From Stagonosporopsis chrysanthemi (lineage: Eukaryota; Ascomycota; Dothideomycetes; Pleosporales; Didymellaceae), in contig JAFISE010000023.1 of NCBI GenBank assembly GCA_022560025.1, forward strand, positions 186,001 through 250,000: a stretch of 64,000 nucleotides of DNA, given 5' to 3'. The position numbers and the translations under genes were made by a program. Positions 45,301 through 56,270 of this stretch are shown here, piece by piece; positions within the stretch are counted from its first letter, which is position 1, and the number at the start of each line of letters is the position of its first letter. The notes beneath the pieces are model-generated. The model was not told where the DNA came from. It saw only the letters and a program-made list of their open reading frames with translations, and did not search any database.

Positions 45301-45987
45301 AGAATGTGCCTTGTTATCGATGGGGCCTAAGGATTTAGCCTCCGGGCTTGGTTCGGATTCGGCAGCAATCCTGTCCTCCAGATACTGTTCAATCTTGCGC
45401 TTTTCCTGGTCGTCCAGACGCCTGCCCCACAGACCACGGACCAGCCGCGCCAGCACCTTGACAGCATCTAGATCTTTAGAGGCTGGTATTGAGCATGTCG
45501 CGCTCTCGCCTGTCTCTGTGTGGGTGATGGATACCGACAATGACTTTGGTGTGATGTGCTGCTGCAGCTCTGTGGGCACGTCCTCGCGGCGCAGTACACG
45601 TCTTTTGAGAAACCAGTCTGGTACGTTCACAGGTGGCAGGCCCTGTGTCTTCCTCCCGCGTTGCTGGCGGCGCTGGGCTGCCAGGTACCGCCGTGTCGTC
45701 TCGCGCGATCGCTGGACTTTCTGCGCCAGGAGTTCGGGGTCCTCGTTCGCTATCTCGGTCTCTGCCTGCTGTTCCCCTGCTGCCGCCTTCTCGCGGTCGC
45801 CCTTATCCCCGCCATCCCCGGCAATGGGTGTGCTATCGGGCCCCGGCGGCGGTGTCGCTGCGGAAGCGAGTGCGCGTGTGGTGTGTATTGAACGGAGGCG
45901 TGGTATCGATGGGTAGCGGCGGCCCCGAATAAAGCGCGCTGGAGCTCGTCCTATCGATGCTCGCAGCGCAGACCGTATCACATACAT
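42319..45987 (-). CDS. Mitochondrial AAA+ ATPase (Msp1/ATAD1-related clade)
   Basis: Uninterrupted frame. I prefer the Met at 45987 (1,222 residues) because it opens a strong mitochondrial presequence (MYVIRSALRASIGRAPARF, basic, no acids); the upstream Met at 46134 adds 49 residues. A long acidic/Ser-rich region follows, including RRYLAAQRRQQRGRK and PVNVPDWFLKRR near the N-terminus. The AAA module is near the C-terminus: Walker A GPPGTGKT at about residue 901, the KYVGEGEKN pore-side segment, Walker B CIVFLDEADAVF, sensor ATNRPFDLDDAVIRRLPRR with arginine fingers, and a YSGSDLKN sensor-2 helix. This wording fits the meiotic clade (Msp1, spastin, Vps4), whose members pull proteins from membranes or assemblies. 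A Pro/Ser/Thr-rich insert (PSAPPPPSFPTPP) and a Lys/Gly-rich tail close the protein. Substrates are unknown. Confidence 0.85.
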   Translation of the reverse strand: MYVIRSALRASIGRAPARFIRGRRYPSIPRLRSIHTTRALASAATPPPGPDSTPIAGDGGDKGDREKAAAGEQQAETEIANEDPELLAQKVQRSRETTRRYLAAQRRQQRGRKTQGLPPVNVPDWFLKRRVLRREDVPTELQQHITPKSLSVSITHTETGESATCSIPASKDLDAVKVLARLVRGLWGRRLDDQEKRKIEQYLEDRIAAESEPSPEAKSLGPIDNKAHSMGEEELKIRLELREQLFNANQELLSDPSKPLAERVNELNSKTQRYMLKREHAKSRSSRGSKRLSPVVLAEVRASIATALSTLRPSIGNTFPATKTNLILHSPVPDHELLIDRAVEATALEMDSELIVLRANDLAQLAGDYLGEGTEPSPRSIRSLGYETYRLSSELANAFEEMGKDDGAEEDLDSAQPSSIDHSEKPKMGAFPLILPLSALASIKELSNKFKAGQSISSNPFDTSANALSDEPSRVQSQSEIQLEDLKLATLLEALIDASELKQSRNIVGNEGFQLRTSPEAGSKKRRGSDPAFFDYSVSSDGRPLELNSALPAAARPGINMTVNIGSVPSATQVPKKSKIIYVRDFKELNATHYGGRIIQKLEEIVRKRRSAGESVMIVGSTCSLELTPDLSAGGVHGLQSEGESSFFRTIVVAADSDKSSLLDESNAMAKGEVGSAVLSPKERGKFCGINMLHTQDMLRSLDPVAAARISDMELTIQHHRNFAAIIPEAYLNRVLTYDEVHRIALTALGLHVTNPNGTTQDEIEQGQVNWAHVALAMGLLRASDTVKYLSFDKTLQKQQPRQDLGPEAEAQVKAKKRHSEIDMQRQRDLQRITASATKHEKRLISGIANPDQIKTTFDQVHVPKETVDSIRTITSLSLLRPDAFNYGILATEKISGALLYGPPGTGKTLLAKAVAKESGSTVLEVSGSQIMDKYVGEGEKNVAAIFSLARKLSPCIVFLDEADAVFASRDAMRERTSHRDILNQFLKEWDGLNDLSVFVMVATNRPFDLDDAVIRRLPRRLLVDLPTQADRKEILRIHLKGEQLDPTIDLDDLAKRTPFYSGSDLKNVAVSAALACVKEENEVAAKAAAEATLNTPAPAEPERQDDTASTPAFPHHTSAPSAPPPPSFPTPPSSTSTPTTPAHLVRGIAYDFPPIRTLLPRHFDAALQEISASISEDMSSLGAIKKFDEQFGDKKGKKGKKGFGFGENMGKRDEGAARVRG

Positions 45988-47293
45988 ACGGGCGTCGAGG
46001 GCGGTCCCTTGGCGAAGAAGGGATGGCGCCTGTAGAAAAGATGATAGGAAGGAAGATGGGCGCGTGGGCGTCGCGGCGCGTCGTCCTGTCACGCTGCTCA
46101 ACTTTTCTGACGTTCCAAGGGTTCTCAGCGGCAAACGGCGCGCTTATCGCGGCTGCGTAGCCAATCACAACACAGCAACGCCGCAGGAGTCGAGGTAAAT
46201 TATGGCGAGAAGAAGAGATTAGAGATCAAGATGGCCCGTGGATCCTTCTCGCCTTGCTCAAAACCTCTTATACAGATTCTCGTGAACCTCGAAGTTTGTG
46301 TCTGGACTTCGATTCTGACGTGTCGGCATTCTCGTTATCCTTGCTGTTCCAGGATCTGTCGTTGAGAGAGCATGGGGGCAGAATGCTTGTTATTGTTGAC
46401 CTTGCTCGAGATGGTGAAAGAAGCGTCTCGCGCCTGGGAACTTGGACGTCGCGTCAACGGAGAGGCTTGTTGAGTCTCTTAACTTCAATCTTAAACCACT
46501 GAAGACGAGCAGGCTGGATGCATCGCCGACTCGAAACCTTGTCGTGAGAGTTAGTGTTGCTCTCTTTAGCATGATGAGCCTTGCATAACTGCGCGATACT
46601 ACAGGTCGTCATCAGCGGTGGCCATGCTCAGTACATGCTCGTGCCGTGGCTCCATCTGTCACACGGCAGACGGGTACCTGCATGATCGTTGCTGGGATTC
46701 TCGCGGCCTTCGCTCACGATGTTTGCAAAGCGTGCGCCCACACAATGACCACGAGTCAAGAACCCTCGAGTCAATATTCCACGACGCCCTAACGGGTCAA
46801 GCTGCGAAGCTTGGGGTGTGACTGCTGTGATAAGGCTTACCGAGCGCACCTTACTGGACGGTACCTGGGGCTGAAGAGGCATGGTCTGCGATGATCCCCA
46901 TTGTCCGTGTTGACCGCCCGCAAAAACGTAGCAGTTCTCTCGTCGCACGCTGGGCGAGTCCACTGACCGTGCATGGATCCCTAGACCTGCAACAGGTGCG
47001 ATCTTTCACTCTCACCCCTCGTCTGGTGCGCAATTGAGCGTGCGTGTCGACTGGACGCTCACACTGGCTCCAGACTCACGGCGAGCGGTGACGCACGTTC
47101 ACATACCTGCCACCAGCAATCCACAATCCACAATTCACGCCCGAACAACGCACTGCTGCAGCAAACCACGGCAGATTGGACAGGACGACTTCTTGCAAGC
47201 AGACCCCAGGCCGTGACATGACGTGTAGCTGAGAATTGAGATGTCTGTTATTGTCCATCGCCTTCCTTCTCCTCGATTGACCTGGAGGAAGCG
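45988..47293. promoter_or_regulatory. Divergent promoter region, AAA ATPase and WD40 genes
   Basis: About 1.3 kb between two outward-facing starts (about 1.16 kb if the upstream AAA Met at 46134 is used). Short frames on both strands carry no recognisable domains. No RNA gene seen. Confidence 0.45.
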
Positions 47294-50200
47294 ATGTCGC
47301 TTACTCCAAACAACGTCCGAATGAGGGATGCCACGCTCGGCGCCGGCATCAAACTCGCGCCCACGCCCTCACCCTTCACGGCTGCAAAGAGCAACGCCCG
47401 TTCTTCGCTCAAGGCGGCCCGGGCAGAAGCGACTCTTGCGCTGCGAACTGTGATAGGAACCACAGCCAGCACCGCCAATGCCTTCGACAGCCTCCCCTCG
47501 GCGCGCTGCTTTGCGTACACCGCCGGCACAGCAGCCGTTGTCGCTACTGTCGACGACCAGCACAACGTTTCCCAACGATTCTACCGCGCCCGACCCACGA
47601 CCAACCCGATCAATTCCTCCTCGTCCGTATATGGCGGCCCTGCCACACCCACACAGAACGAGAGCCGCAATCGAGCGGCCGTGTCGGTACGAGACGCCGG
47701 CCTTGGCGCATCACCGCGTGCAACGCCAGCTCCGAACGACTGGAGCGACTCGCCAAACAACAGGGCATGGACTGCGCGCGAGAGGATCAAGGCTGCCACG
47801 TGTGTAAGCTTCAGTCCAGACGGGAAGCACTTGGCTGTTGGCGAGGTAAGTTGGGACCATAGTTGGCCGTCGCACTGCATGTGCTAACCAAGGCACAGAC
47901 GGGATACCGACCACGCGTGCTCATCTTCTCGAATTCACCAGACGCCCCATCAGACACACCTCTCACTGCCCTGACGGAACATTCTTTCGGTGTGAATTGC
48001 GTGGCCTTCAGCCCTGACTCGCGTTACCTCGCAAGCATAGGGACAGCACAGGATGGCTTCCTCTATGTATGGAGCATCAATCCACGCACCGGAGCTGCGA
48101 CCTTGCACTCCAGCAACAAATGCGTCAGCAACATTAACCGCATGACGTGGATGGGCAACAAGCTCATCACAGTGGGCACAAGACACGTCAAGGTGTGGTC
48201 GCTCGAGGACCGCAGCCCTGTGCAACGGGTAGCAAAATCACGCCAGAGCGACATGTTCATTGGCAGCACGAACAAGCCACTCTCTGGCCGCAACTGCTTG
48301 CTAGGCGACCTTCAAGACGCAACTTTTACAAGTGTGTGTCAAGTAGCGCCGAACAAAGCGATTGTAGCTTCTGAGCGCGGCGATCTGTGCCTCATCGATG
48401 AGACAGACCGCGATCAGAACTTTTCTCGCATAACGCATGCTGGGTTTTCGGTCAGCGCCATGGCTGCTGATGACCGGGGGCGTCTTCATCTTGCAGGAGC
48501 TCACGGAGGGCTGAAAACCATGACTGTGACCAGCCTGATCAGCAAGCTGACACCGCCACCATCACCGTCCACGCAAAGCTCCAGAGGCGAGTCGCCTGCT
48601 ATTTCCATAACAGATTGCAGCAATCAGATCAGCGCCGTCGCTTGTCTGGCAGACCATGTTGTTACCGTAGATTCTCAGCGTGCTATCCGCTTAGCGCACC
48701 TACACGCAGAGACCCAAGGCATGGACCAGGAACCAGATGCAGCAAAGGATGATTTGAGTATTGGCGATGTTATCCACACACTGCCAGCTCAAGGCGACTC
48801 GGTACTCGGCGTTAGAGTCTTGTCTCGACCGAACGAACTTGAGGCTTCGTACTACACCTGGGCTGCTGGCGGCAGCGTCATCTACTGGAGTCAGACCGGT
48901 AGCATCCAGAGGTCTCTACAGGTGTCACTCGAACAGCCTGCTGAATCCGACACCTTGCAAAATGAGCTTCGCACTGTCCATGCCTCGTCCGACGCCAGCT
49001 TTTTGGTTACTGGAGATAAGCTGGGAGTGCTGAAAATCATTGATTGCAGATTCGAGACTGCGATTTTCGAATCGAGGGCGCACTCGAATGAGATCACCAG
49101 CATTGCCATTTTCGAAGATGGGAACTCCACGCTCGTTGCCTCGGCCAGCAGAGATCGCACGGTACAAATCTTCAGCCGTGATAAGGACAGATGGAACCTG
49201 TTGCAGACCCTAGACGAGCATGCTGGTGCTGTCTTAGGCGTACAGTTTTCGCAAGATGGCACACGCCTCGTCTCATCGTCAAGTGATCGGAGCATTGTTG
49301 TGCGCGAGATGCTATCTCGAGAAGAGGATGACAAAGTCATCCGCATATTTTCCTTTCTCCGCTGCATCGCGTTCAAATCAACGCCAGTCTCTATGACATG
49401 GGATGCCGACCAGGAGGACGTGTTGATCACATCAAGCGTCGACCGTCAGGTCCACAAATTCGACTTGCAGAGTGGGCAGTGTCTTAGCGTCTTCAAAGCA
49501 TCAGACAATGATGGTGGAGACGCGGTGGTGCTGCACTCACTGGCTCATATCCCACGCGAGTGGGGTTCACCACTGATCGCAGGCGTTTCAAGCACAGACA
49601 AGTCAATACGTGTCTACGATGAAAGTGGCACACTCCTCGCTCGGGACTGGGGTCACACAGAGGGAGTCAGTGACATTGCCTTTGTACAATCAGCAACATC
49701 AGAAAATGAAGAGCTGCGCGAGAAGTCCCTTGTCACTGTCGCTGTTGACGGGACCATCTTCGTTTGGGGCTTAGCTTTGCAATCCCCGTACCGTCAAGAG
49801 ATGTCAAAGTCGTTGGACGACCTTGAAACATCCGCACAATCAACACCGAACTTGCTGACAAGTAAGCCTCCGATGCGACGTGTTCTATCACAATCGGAGC
49901 TCGCCAAATTCCAGCGCTCACCCGAGGATAGCGGCAGTGCGACCCCAACAGGAAGCAGATCGCCCAGTCTCAGGAAGAAAGTGTCGAAGTTCTCCCTGCA
50001 AAAGACGCAGGCTCCCAAACTTGATCCCTCACCGTTGCCAAGCAGTTCGCGGGAAAAGAGGAATACAGGCGCATCTAATCATACGTTCCTTCGCAGGAAG
50101 AACAACACCTCGCCATCACCTCCGGTCTCACCGAAGGCGCGCATCACACAGAGACGGGGCTCGATTGACGCCCGATCCAGGACCAACCTGAAGGCGGCAT

Positions 50201-50646
50201 CCAACGAATACAATAGTCTTGCAACGGCAAGCGAGAGTTTTTGCAGACAACTGAAGGCCTACCGCAAACGCCTCGCCAATAGCACAGAAACACTAGACAA
50301 TGAAATGGTCAAAGAGGTCCAACGCGAACTCGCAACAACCGCTCGTGCCATTGGAGAACGGGCCAAAACCAAAGAATTCGACGAGACAGTGATGGCACGG
50401 CTGCTGGACCAGTACTCCGAGCGGCTCGTGAATATGCTCGACGAACGCATTGCCGCCAGCGTAGCATCACACATGCGCCAGGACAGCGAATGCGCGCTTT
50501 CGACACCATCGAGGTCTCCGGCGGACTATAGACGCTCGCCCAGCCCCTTGAGTCAAGATACTGATCCCACCGCGGAAGACGAGAAGGCAGGGAATGTGCT
50601 CACTCGCACGACGACGACGGCGTCGAGTAATGCATCAGAGAGATGA
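47294..50646 (+). CDS. WD40 scaffold protein, WDR62/MABP1-like
   Basis: Two exons, 47294-47845 and 47899-50646 (53-bp intron), give 1,099 residues. The N-terminal 150 residues are Ser/Ala-rich, then WD repeats begin with CVSFSPDGKHLAVGE, followed by GVNCVAFSPDSRYLAS, FLYVWSI, HVKVWSLED, ASRDRTVQIFSRD, VSSSSDRSIVVRE, SVDRQVHKFDLQSGQCLSVF and STDKSIRVYDESG. This makes roughly 12 blades in two propellers, the layout of WDR62/MABP1, which bind MAP-kinase components and mitotic structures in animals. The C-terminal 300 residues are low-complexity with repeated Ser-Pro/Thr-Pro sites (SPSPPVSPKARITQRRGS), then a helical segment (LKAYRKRLANSTETLDNEMV) able to form a coiled coil. Likely cytosolic or microtubule-associated. 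The family call rests on overall architecture; the partner is inferred. Confidence 0.75.
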
Positions 50647-51358
50647 CGGCGCCCACGAAGCAAAATTCATGACACGGCGTTTGCATTAATAGGGCTACAG
50701 GGTAGTCCCATCTTTTGGATAGCACGGTGTTGCAACCATTCCAGTAAGGGAGGGCATCATTTCCATTTCCAATTCCATTTCTAGCCCTCCCAATCCCGTA
50801 TTTCACACATAGACATACATAATCGTAGTCTTAGTCAGTCCCATTCAATTCCACAACCACTTCAAAATCCCGGTTCCAGAACCAACCCCCTGTTGCCGTC
50901 ATGTTGCCAAGTCGCTGACCACGTGTGTGCACGCGATCGCGATCGCACCCCCGACTATCCCAAGCCCCCAGATCAAGCTCCGGGGGCCCCGCAATCCCAA
51001 CCCCCACTGTCTCATTGGCTGGCAAGCAGACATGTCAAAATCCACCGCCTAGCCGCGCCTGCGTCAGCCCAGATGCCAGCGCGAAGCGAGTCTTCTTGGT
51101 CGCGTTTTGAGACTGTATGTGTGACGACGGCCAAGTGCGATCCTTTTGCGTGCCCGAAAAACGCATCAATAGGTGTATCACTGTATGGAAAGAGCACGGT
51201 GCACAGCGTGCATTGTGTGGTTCCCCGCAGAGAACTAACACACCCGTACAACACAATTTAATACTGTACAGTACAGTACAGATCATATGCGCGGTATCGC
51301 CGTTGCAGTCGTATGTACTCTGCAGTTTTTCATTGCATTGTACACTGTCGCGCACGTG

Positions 51359-51382
51359 CGCACGCACGCACGCACGCACGCA
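51359..51382. repeat. (CGCA)6 microsatellite
   Basis: Six uninterrupted CGCA units in the facA upstream region. Confidence 0.9.
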
Positions 51383-51605
51383 TCACAACCCCCAGCAGTC
51401 GCAACCACCCCTCCGCCAGCCAAAAAGCTTAGCGCAACTACCCACCCACCCAAAATCCCCCCTTCTCCCGCTGTATCCATACCCGAGGTCACCCAGGCAC
51501 GGTATCGTCTACAGTATCGTATGTACGTTGCAGGGCGGAATACATAGGAATACCTACATAGACGTCTCCCTGCCTGCGGCTCTGTGGAGCAAAGGCAAAC
51601 GCGTT

Positions 51606-51644
51606 GCCGGAGCCGGAGCCGGTGCCGGAGCCGGAGCCGGAGCC
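51606..51644. repeat. (GCCGGA)n minisatellite
   Basis: 39 bp of GCCGGA units with one A-to-T change. Confidence 0.9.
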
Positions 51645-53155
51645 TCGGGCTAGGTACTACTCGGGCTGCGCGCTGCGCGCAGAAGTTCCCCAGGCCCGGG
51701 GGGCAGGGGAGGGGCGCGAGCGTGTGGACCCCCCCTGCGAGTCTACATAACCTTGGGACTCGTTCTGGGGTGTATGTATTGTACTCGGATTTCTTCACTG
51801 GTTATGTGATGTGTGCACGCGGCGATGGTCGTTGGGGGCTGGTTGATGTGTGGAGAGAAGCTGGGGGTGTATTTTTTTCTTGCGCTATTTGGATGGACGC
51901 CTGAACGGGGGTCGGGTCGAGGCGAGCGTGGATGCATTGTAGGCTCGCAAGGTACGACGGAATGGGGGAATGCTGGGTTGGGAGATTTTGCCAGGGCGGT
52001 GGTGCGATACTTTTGTTTTTATTGAAACAGCAGGTGCGCGAGTGCATGCTATCATGACATTGGCTTTGATTGTTGCACATGGTGCGTTTGATACATGGGA
52101 ACGTCTATGTGTAGGGATTTGTGTACTGTAATTAATGTACACAGTACAGGGCGCCGATCCACTCGGCCCACACCAGCGCAAAGGGTCTGCTGCACGGCTC
52201 ATGTCATGCTGCGACCCACAGCTCCAAGGCCAGTCGCAAACATGCGATTTGATATTCGCCCACGCTATTGTACCTCGGAGCAGCAACGCAACAGCGCCAG
52301 AACGAACAAAAGACCGCAATAATCGACACAATCGCAGCAGCAGCTTACATACACAAGGCCGCGCTCGTGACGAACCTAACCCACAGCGCGTGTGCATGCC
52401 AAATCATCCCCCCATCTCGGTCAGCCCACCCAACAACCTGCGAGCAAGCCGCGGGTTCTGGCTAATGAAGCTGGCACGGCTGGTCGCAGCGCATCCGGAG
52501 AAACGGAGCTGGCGCTGCGCGCGCTGGGAGTGGCTGGCGCGCCCCCGAGTGCTACTCGCATGCGGGCCCAGACAATGGGGGGGCACAAGGCCGTTCGTCA
52601 TAATTCCCATGTCCCCGCAGCGCGCGAGCGCACGAGGGGTAAAGTGGGATGAGGGAGCGTGTGTTAGGGTGGCCTGGCGGCGCGCTGCGCTGGGTTGCGA
52701 TCGGCTGGGACGAGGAAGATGGGCGCTGCTTAAGAAGGCGCTCGCCCTTGGGGGTGCTGCTGCTGCTGTTGCTGATGGAAGGATTGCTCTGCGAGCTGTG
52801 GGAACACTTTTATTACTACTACGACTATTGTTGAGTATAGCAACTTTGCTGCGCGCCGACCTCGTCTGTCCGCGGTACACAATACCCCTATTACGCGACC
52901 GAGCTCCACTCTGACAGGGCACTTGTTCTCCGAGTTGTCTCCAGCAGCTTCAGTTTTTGGGCCCCTGCGGCGATCCAGCGTCCCACCGAGCCCTTTACCC
53001 GGCATTGAGACATATAACAGTCCCAGAGACCCGTTTTCGCCGACCTCTGGCCCCTCTTGAAAGCTCTCTCGCGCCCTTCCCCCCCTGCTCGTCTCTTTGC
53101 GCGCGCTTTCCTACTCTGCACAGAGAGAGACCCTGCAGCTGCGCACGCAAGCAAC

Positions 53156-55644
53156 ATGTCTGAAGGCGACGTCAAGCCCCAGAACCCGGTTGTGGCCGAG
53201 GCCCACCAGGTCGACACTTTCCACGTCCCCAAGGCGTTCTACGAGTGAGTGTCCCGCGCGCGCGTGTGTGTTGTTTGACATCATAGCTGGGCAATGAGAG
53301 CTGCGGCGATCAAGCTTCGTCGGCAGAGCGGGGTCACCCCGCCGAGCCGAAGCTGGCTCGGGCGTCACCAACAACAGCAATGGAGCTCTGACGAGCGTTG
53401 AAGAAGGAAGAAGAAAAAAAAATAGCTAATTGGAGCTTGCAGCAAGCACCCGCACACCAGGCCGCACCTGGCCAACCTCGAGGAGTACCAGAAGCTGTAC
53501 AAGGAGTCCATCACCGAGCCCAAGCAGTTCTGGGGCCGTCTGGCGCGCGAGCTGCTCACGTGGGAGCGCGATTTCCAGACAGTGCACGCCGGCAGCTTCG
53601 AGCACGGCGACAATGCCTGGTTCCTCGAGGGCCGGCTGAACGCGTCCTACAACTGCGTCGACCGCCATGCTTTCAAGGACCCCAACAAGCCCGCCATCAT
53701 CTACGAGGCCGACGATGAGGGCGACGGCCGCATCATCTCGTACGGCGAGCTGCTCCGCGAGGTCTCGAAGCTCGCGTACACCCTCAAGGAGATGGGTGTC
53801 AAGAAGGGCGACGCCGTTGCCCTGTACCTGCCCATGATTCCCGAGGCCGTCATCTCCTTCCTGGCCTGCTCGCGCATCGGTGCCATCCACTCGGTCATCT
53901 TTGCTGGGTTCTCGTCCGACTCGCTGCGCGACCGCATCATCGACGCCGAGTGCAAGGTCATCATCACGACTGACGAGGGCAAGCGCGGCGGCAAGGTCAT
54001 TGCGACCAAGAAGATTGTCGACGAGGCGCTCAAGCAGTGCCCCGACATCAGCCACTGCCTTGTCTACAAGCGCACCGGTGCCGAGATCCCCTGGACCAAG
54101 GGCCGAGACTGGTGGTGGCACGAGGAGGTCGAGAAGTACCCCAACTACATCGCGCCCGAGCCCATGAACTCCGAGGACCCTCTGTTCCTGCTTTACACTT
54201 CCGGATCGACCGGCAAGCCAAAGGGTGTTATGCACACAACCGGAGGTTACTTGCTCGGCGCAGCGGCGACAGGAAAGTACGTTTTCGACATCCACGACGG
54301 CGACACGTTCTTCTGCGGTGGTGACGTGGGTTGGATCACTGGCCACACATATGTTGTGTACGCACCTCTGCTGCTCGGCGTCGCGACGGTGGTCTTCGAA
54401 GGCACACCTGCTTACCCCAACTTCTCGCGCTACTGGGACATTGTCGACAAGTACAATGTCAGCCAGTTCTATGTTGCGCCCACTGCGCTGCGCCTGCTGA
54501 AGCGCGCAGGCGACGAGCACGTCAAGCACCAGATGAAGCACCTGCGAGTGCTGGGATCGGTCGGTGAGCCCATTGCCGCCGAGGTGTGGAAGTGGTACTT
54601 TGAGATTGTCGGCAAGGAGGAGGCCCACGTTGTGGACGTGCGTATGCCCCAGACATGCCAAACACATGAGATATTGACACGCATCAGACTTACTGGCAGA
54701 CGGAGACGGGCTCTCACGTCATCACACCGCTCGGTGGTGTCACGCCGACCAAGCCCGGCTCCGCCTCGCTCCCCTTCTTCGGTATCGAGCCTGCCATCAT
54801 CGACCCCGTCTCCGGCGAGGAGATCCACGGCAACGATGTCGAGGGCGTATTGGCTTTCAAGCAGCCATGGCCGAGCATGGCACGTACGGTGTGGGGAGCT
54901 CACAAGCGCTACATGGAAACATACCTGAATGTGTACAAGGGCTACTATGTGCGTGACGAGTCGTTGGTGGCGGAGTCTTTGCTGACATGAGCAGTTCACT
55001 GGAGATGGCGCTGGCCGTGACCACGAGGGCTACTACTGGATCCGGGGCCGTGTTGACGATGTCGTCAACGTGTCTGGACACAGATTGTCGACTGCCGAGA
55101 TTGAGGCTGCGCTGATTGAGCATCGTACGTTGTCCGCGGTATCGGTGTAACGCTAGTACCAAGACTGACTTTTGTAGACTCGGTCGCTGAGGCCGCCGTT
55201 GTCGGCATCAACGACGAACTCACGGGCCAGGCCGTCAACGCCTTCGTGGCGCTGAAGGACGGCACCGGGTCCAGCGACCAGGTCAAGAAGGACCTGATCC
55301 TGCAGGTGCGCAAGTCCATCGGACCGTTCGCCGCACCAAAGGCGATATTCGTCGTGCCAGACCTGCCCAAGACACGGTCTGGCAAGATCATGCGTCGCAT
55401 CATGCGCAAGATCTTGGCAGGCGAGGAGGACCAGCTGGGCGACATCACAACGGTAAGTCTCTGCCCTTCTACCGAGTTTGCAACGCCAGCGTGAATTCCT
55501 TGTGTTCGAGATGTTTACTCCCGCGGTGTTGATGACGCGTTCGCGCAAGTTGGGGACAGCAGCTAACGGCTTTGGGCACAGCTTTCGGATCCGTCGGTAG
55601 TTGACAAGATCATCGACATTGTACACCAGTCCAAGAAGAAATAA
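53156..55644 (+). CDS. facA: Acetyl-CoA synthetase (AMP-forming)
   Basis: Activates acetate with ATP and CoA to acetyl-CoA; needed for growth on acetate and for cytosolic acetyl-CoA. Six exons, 53156-53244, 53443-54637, 54688-54948, 54995-55124, 55178-55452 and 55582-55644, join in frame to 670 residues, the family's normal length. Introns are 198, 50, 46, 53 and 129 bp. Seen: an N-terminal ACS domain (FWGRLARELLTWERDF), the P-loop-like TSGSTGKPKGV near residue 281, TYWQTETG at about 429 formed across intron 2, the GDGAGRDHEGYYWIRGR motif with the adenylate-binding Asp, and the acetylatable Lys in KTRSGKIMRR at about 627. No targeting peptide, so cytosolic or nuclear. Start context is AACATGTCTGAAGG. 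In Aspergillus this gene is induced by acetate via FacB; whether that holds here is inferred. Confidence 0.95.
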
Positions 55645-56270
55645 AGGCTTGGCACAGGCGCAGATGATTGGATGGGAGGACGGATAGGGCGGCGGGATGA
55701 TGTGGGAGAAGTGTGGCTAGCCGCCTGAGATGGATGTGAGACTGCGCGCTTGTGCAGTGTTGGTTGTTGTTGCTGTGTCGACGCAGATACCATAATGAAT
55801 GAGAATGAGAATGAGAATGAAGAATTTCCTACCCAGCTGCCGCAAGAAAAGCGTGTGCTCGCCGCCATGCGTGCAGAGGCCGCTCGTATATACAGAGATT
55901 CCCAGTTCGTATTGCGCGCCGTATGCAGGTAGCTGACCGCCCGAAACTGTTAGTGTGTTGAAGTTCGCCATTGACACTCTGCCAAAGGCTGCCAAGAGAG
56001 CCCGCATGCACCGCCCCTTCGCGCGCTGACGACTGACGCCGGACGACGGACGAGGCCACCGCTGTCTCTTTGCTGAGTTTTCTTCTGCCTTTCTTGTTTA
56101 TACCCCACCTATGTCGTTCACTTTGACTTCCTGACCGTATTCCGTTTTCGTGACATCGCAGCCGGTGAGGTTTGATTTTCGACGCCCCCTGCCAGCCGCC
56201 CCGAGTCGACCCTGTTTGCCGGGCAGCGCCACAGCCTCACGCAGAGGACGCACTCGACCGCGGACAGAGG
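55645..56270. other. Intergenic, facA to ADAM protease
   Basis: 626 bp. Contains a short GAATGA repeat (55797-55822), the facA 3' end and the ADAM gene promoter. No gene. Confidence 0.5.

Larger units (their letters stand above)
50647..53155. promoter_or_regulatory. 2.5 kb upstream region of facA
   Basis: Low-complexity and GC-rich, with (CGCA)n, (GCCGGA)n and pyrimidine tracts just before the start. Frames up to 259 codons (52135-52914) exist on both strands but look compositional. The long upstream region suits a carbon-source-regulated gene; no specific site is claimed. Confidence 0.45.

Noticed and set aside
51359..51644. CRISPR-like or regulatory repeat array upstream of facA
   Set aside because: These are simple microsatellites without spacers, in a eukaryotic genome.
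52135..52914. 259-codon frame upstream of facA
   Set aside because: Low-complexity GC-rich region with long frames on both strands, no domain, and no homologous look; more likely promoter.
53426..54667. 413-codon frame antisense to facA
   Set aside because: It mirrors a highly GC3-biased exon; the sense strand encodes a complete conserved enzyme.
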